Origin: Hypholoma sublateritium FD-334 SS-4
Lineage: Eukaryota; Basidiomycota; Agaricomycetes; Agaricales; Strophariaceae
Direction: 5' to 3'
Length of the DNA: 64,000 nt
Assembly: GCA_000827495.1 (NCBI GenBank)
Contig: KN817534.1
Location: 260,653 to 324,652, forward strand
Shown: positions 60,511 to 64,000 of the stretch, piece after piece
Layout of the letters: every line of letters starts with the position of its first letter
Position numbering within the stretch: the first letter of the stretch is position 1
Notes under the pieces: model-generated
The model's input: only the letters and a program-made list of their open reading frames with translations
What the model was told of the DNA's origin: nothing
Database searches by the model: none
Position numbers and translations under genes: made by a program

Positions 60511-61626
60511 TTATGAAGGGTCCTGACCTGGGAAAGATACGCGACATGGCGGCGCTGGTGGGATCGCCTCTGTATTTTGGTGACATGCCTGGGAGCAGAA
60601 CTGTGTCGACTTTCCGTGCACCCAAAATCTATGTCTCATAAGGACATAGAACGGAGTGTCAAAGGAGACGGGTAGACTGGGACACTGCGCCTGGTCGGAG
60701 ATGTCCCGCTGCTGAAGCGTGAGGCTTGCTCCATTATGGTATGTTCTAGAATGAGCGATGAATGCACAGAGATCCTAAGAGGTAGCTTGGACATAGAGCG
60801 CGCGAGTCGGGTACGCACCGTGTGTCCGCTGAGGGTCTAAGTACACTGGCCATTGCATGTCTACATTCATGCCAGATATATACCAGTTCCGATCCCAAGT
60901 ACCGCTTGCCAAGCCAGGACACGGAAAGGCGCACTCGGCCCGCATTTATTCTCGACCGCGTGAATAGACAGCTTTGCTCACCTGCACCAGGTCGATGGGC
61001 GGTCCCTGGACGCTGGTGGTGATGTCAGCAATCAACTAGAAGAACAGTGACGACGGGCAGTGCGTGCCACGGTAGGTACTTCTATCCGATGATGTAGTAC
61101 TCTTACTAAAGACATGCCCACCGCCGATAGTCTGAACTGAATCTCCGGCGGTAGCAACTTGAAAGAAGCATGAGCACGACTGAAGCGCGCCGTCTGCGTG
61201 TCCGTGCGTATCACAGTATCCAATCAATTCAGGTTCGCTTCATTGATGTAAGTGACAAGTGCATTATTAATTGAACGAAGGAGGAAATAATCTATGCGGC
61301 CGCTGTGCTCTTGAAAACCGTTGCTTGCGCTGTGCACAGCTCACCGACATGGCCGTGCACCGTTCCTGGTGCTCAGTACCGTCGTCAGTGCTGGACCGTG
61401 GACCTTGGAAACGTGGAAATAGACATTTGACTTCGGCGAGCGGATCACTGCGTACAGCCCAAAGTGGGTGATGGGGTCCCAAATGTGGTCCATTGAGTCT
61501 AATTCCCAGGGACGGACGTGATCGTACTGTACAGAGAGTAAAGATCAGGTGTTGTATTAACTGTTCTCTCACCAGTGAGTATATATAATGGTCGATGATG
61601 TCGATCACCCTGACGGATATTTCAGG
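60511..61626 (-). CDS. possible multi-exon gene, unknown, model unresolved
   Basis: Two exons join cleanly: 61626-61573 (PEISVRVIDIIDHYIYSL) and 61526-61345 (YDHVRPWELDSMDHIWDPIT, then HFGLYAVIRSPKSNVYFHV). Further coding-like stretches follow at about 61237-61036, where two frames are both plausible, and at about 60729-60511 (YHNGASLTLQQRDISDQAQC, then TPFYVLMRHRFWVHGK). The opening segment faintly resembles the helix of an F-box, but I would not assign it. The 5' exon or exons before 61626 and the middle joins are unknown. It may be a real gene or a damaged one. Confidence 0.35.
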
Positions 61627-64000
61627 CTGGTACCAAGGCGGGATTTGATGCTAATCTGCCAGTCTCGGGGAGGCCAGACTATAAATAGGAGTTACATATA
61701 CAGTTGTGGCATTTATAGTGGGGTAATTCATTGGCGGGGTTAATATGTTGTGCGAATCACATTTTCAATGGCTTGACTCTGTTTCCCCTAGTACGCGTTG
61801 CTTGCAATTTGAGATCAAAATAGGACAGATTGTCTGTGTGGACACAACCGCGGGGAGTATTAGCGACTACATATGCGGATAACGATTACAATTGCATTAG
61901 AGCTACAGTGAGCCGTTGCTCGATTAACCCTGCAGGCTGCAACGTTGCATAACTGCGTGTTTTAATCTACATCATATATTACGCCATTTACTGCGAACCA
62001 ATGACATAGGGCTGTATCATGTCAATTCTGAGATGGGCGGTGGGCTATGTATATGATTGATTTGTCAAAAAAATGTGCACTTACGTTGGCCACTGACTGC
62101 GCTATCAGACCGTAGCCTAACCATAGATATCGCAAGGTGATGTCACCGATACTACCGCCAATAGGTATCTTCCACGGGGGTTTGGTTGACGTTCTAGGAA
62201 AGCAATCTAATGACGTGAACGCCTGGGTAAGATTTTTATTGCACCTCGTGCATTCCATACACTGTAGAAGTCGCTCCAGGGAATTGCATTCCGGAGACTG
62301 CGGATATGGCCAATATTAGCGATGAATTCTCGGTAAAAATGGCAGTTTATGCAGCCAAGCGACTGCCACTTTTTCTAGAATGAGCCGCCAGATTGACAGA
62401 CGTGAACACGGGAGTGTAAACCGCACTAACGGTGACACATTAGACGCAGTGGAGCATAGATACAGAGATACAGTCGCCGTGATATCCACCTACCGCACAC
62501 TTGGGACGTGCTCCCAAGTTGGCAGCTGTCCGACATAGGCATTTGGGAACAGGCCGCTATCTTTCTTTATTCGCACAGGACACTTCTGACAGGACGTTTC
62601 AAGACAATTCAAATGACAAGAATATTAATTCCACACAGCTGCCAAACGCGATCTAATGTTAGTCGTTGAGTAATTACCTCCGATTTGTGGGGTGGCCTAT
62701 CGTCTGCGCCTCACACCCCGACAGGAAGTCAGCTCCATGGAACAGAGACGCCACGTCTCAATATCTTGAGGGAAATAGCTAATAAGTTGGAGCCAGGTGA
62801 CTTAAAAAACGCAGATCATATGTAGACACCGCGAGTCATGGGAACGATAAGCAATGATCATATGTCGAGCGGGTCCACCGCCGCGGAGCGGGAAATGCGA
62901 AGCGGTTGTAACAGGATAAGAAGAGCACCGGCAGGTGCACACTGCGTCGCTAAAAGCAGAGTCCCCGTCCAGAAGTTCGCCTTTTTAGATACGCGAATGG
63001 GTAATACAGTGTTGAATTGGAGTTGGGTCAGTCGGAACTGGCGATATTCCTGAGAGGATCTCGTACTTGAACTCAAATAGAGGGTGATCCTCTCCGTTGG
63101 TGTGTTCCTTGTCGTTGTACTGTCTTCTGCTTCGCTGAAAATTCGCAGAAACGTGAGCATGCCGTGGTCTGTGAGCCCCTATTGTATCCCAATGAGTGAG
63201 ATGTTCTTACACGCCCGGCAGGACCGCCCTAAGAGGTGCACCTGGTTTTTGACCTCCCAGTTTCTCATGGAAAGCTCTGATGAACAGATAGACAGAAGAA
63301 ACCACGAAATGGGGTCTCCCCAGTTGCGCTATGGTATTGCTGTTATTTCTATTCATTACCGTTACATGTGGACGGAAGTTGGCGAGGTAAATATGTCGGC
63401 AGATATTATTTACTTGTATCCAAAGATAAGATACCTTTTATCAACGGGTGCCTATACACACCTCGAAAAGAATCACCGACGATACCGTGCATCTTATAGA
63501 GACAGTGCTTTTTGAATCTTCCTTTACATAGATTTCTTGCAACTTATTCATATACGACGATCATAGATAAGATATAAGGCCTGCTAGAGTTTCTTCCGTT
63601 TATAATTAATGATTTCGGGGTAACATGCCCACTCTGTACAAACGTATGTCGCACACCCGCGAGGAACGACCAGCTAAGATTACTACAATTACAATGACAA
63701 GCCGGCTTGCTATTGAAGCCGTCCACTCGCAAAGGGGGACTAGAACCGTCCATCCCCGGTCCCCATAGGAGATAAATATACGCAGTGCCTGTATCAGGCG
63801 TATATTTCTGAGCACATCCAAGTTCCTTCACGGATCCTATGAGCGCCGGAACTTACTTCTGCTTCTTACTTACATGATCGTATTCTTGATATCAGAAGAT
63901 GGGCACATGTACTGATGCGACCTCAAGCTATCTGGATAAAAAATAGAAGTAAAGACACGATCTTGGTCTTGCGTCGTTCCTAAGTTGTACGCTGGTAGAT
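61627..64000. other. no supportable gene to window end
   Basis: 2.4 kb of mid-GC DNA. The open frames at 63084-63515 (+), 62858-63160 (-) and 63544-63831 (-) lack family features and splice context. Upstream exons of the gene ending at 60511 may lie in the first part. Confidence 0.45.

Overview
This 64 kb window is nuclear DNA of a filamentous basidiomycete, most likely an Agaricomycete. Nearly every recognisable gene is split by many short introns (about 50-100 bp, GT-AG with GTGCGT, GTGAGT or GTATGT donors, plus two GC-AG introns). Coding DNA is GC-rich, and genes typical of this group appear (a DUF6593 protein, a fungal SAM methyltransferase, a secreted type-B carboxylesterase). There are no operons, ribosome binding sites or bacterial signals.

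Layout of the gene-dense left part. 1-1077: SAM-dependent methyltransferase cut by the window edge. 2375-3873: mitochondrial complex III core protein QCR2. 4133-6446 (-): secreted carboxylesterase of 12 exons with a complete Ser-Glu-His triad. 7416-10335 (-): a two-exon, 956-residue reverse-transcriptase-like protein of the cellular rvt family with its catalytic aspartates intact. 11037-14044: PPR protein. 15248-16402 (-): unknown gene. 18123-20602: MCM10 replication factor. 20774-21521 (-): ASF1 histone chaperone, tail to tail with MCM10. 22844-28256: RasGEF of the LTE1 kind. 29786-30488: DUF6593 protein. 30740-31252 (-): small one-pass membrane protein, divergent from 31528-32669, the TFIIE beta subunit. 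34951-35555 (-): an intact small heat-shock protein at the edge of a row of five decayed, exon-1-less copies (about 32740-34900). 38732-39634 (-): MPP6-like exosome cofactor.

From about 40.4 kb to 55 kb the window is a CpG-rich, nearly gene-free stretch with many microsatellites, a degenerate duplication near 43 kb, and an imperfect tandem array at 46.6-49.4 kb. One clear gene sits inside it (49870-50706, a disordered His/Pro/Gly-rich protein). The right end returns to normal composition: DCN1 neddylation ligase (55034-56515), an all-helical unknown protein (57787-58499, -), a 566-bp TA-flanked MITE (59776-60341), and a poorly resolved multi-exon coding region (60511-61626, -). About 210 bp of dispersed repeat occurs twice (57.1 and 58.9 kb).

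The genes do not form a pathway cluster. They are a mixed housekeeping set: respiration, replication and chromatin (MCM10, ASF1), transcription (TFIIE beta), RNA decay (MPP6), signalling (RasGEF), neddylation (DCN1). The most unusual items are the rvt gene, the hsp20 graveyard array and the GC-rich repeat array. Exon boundaries were deduced by eye from splice sites, phase and family similarity, and need transcript support.
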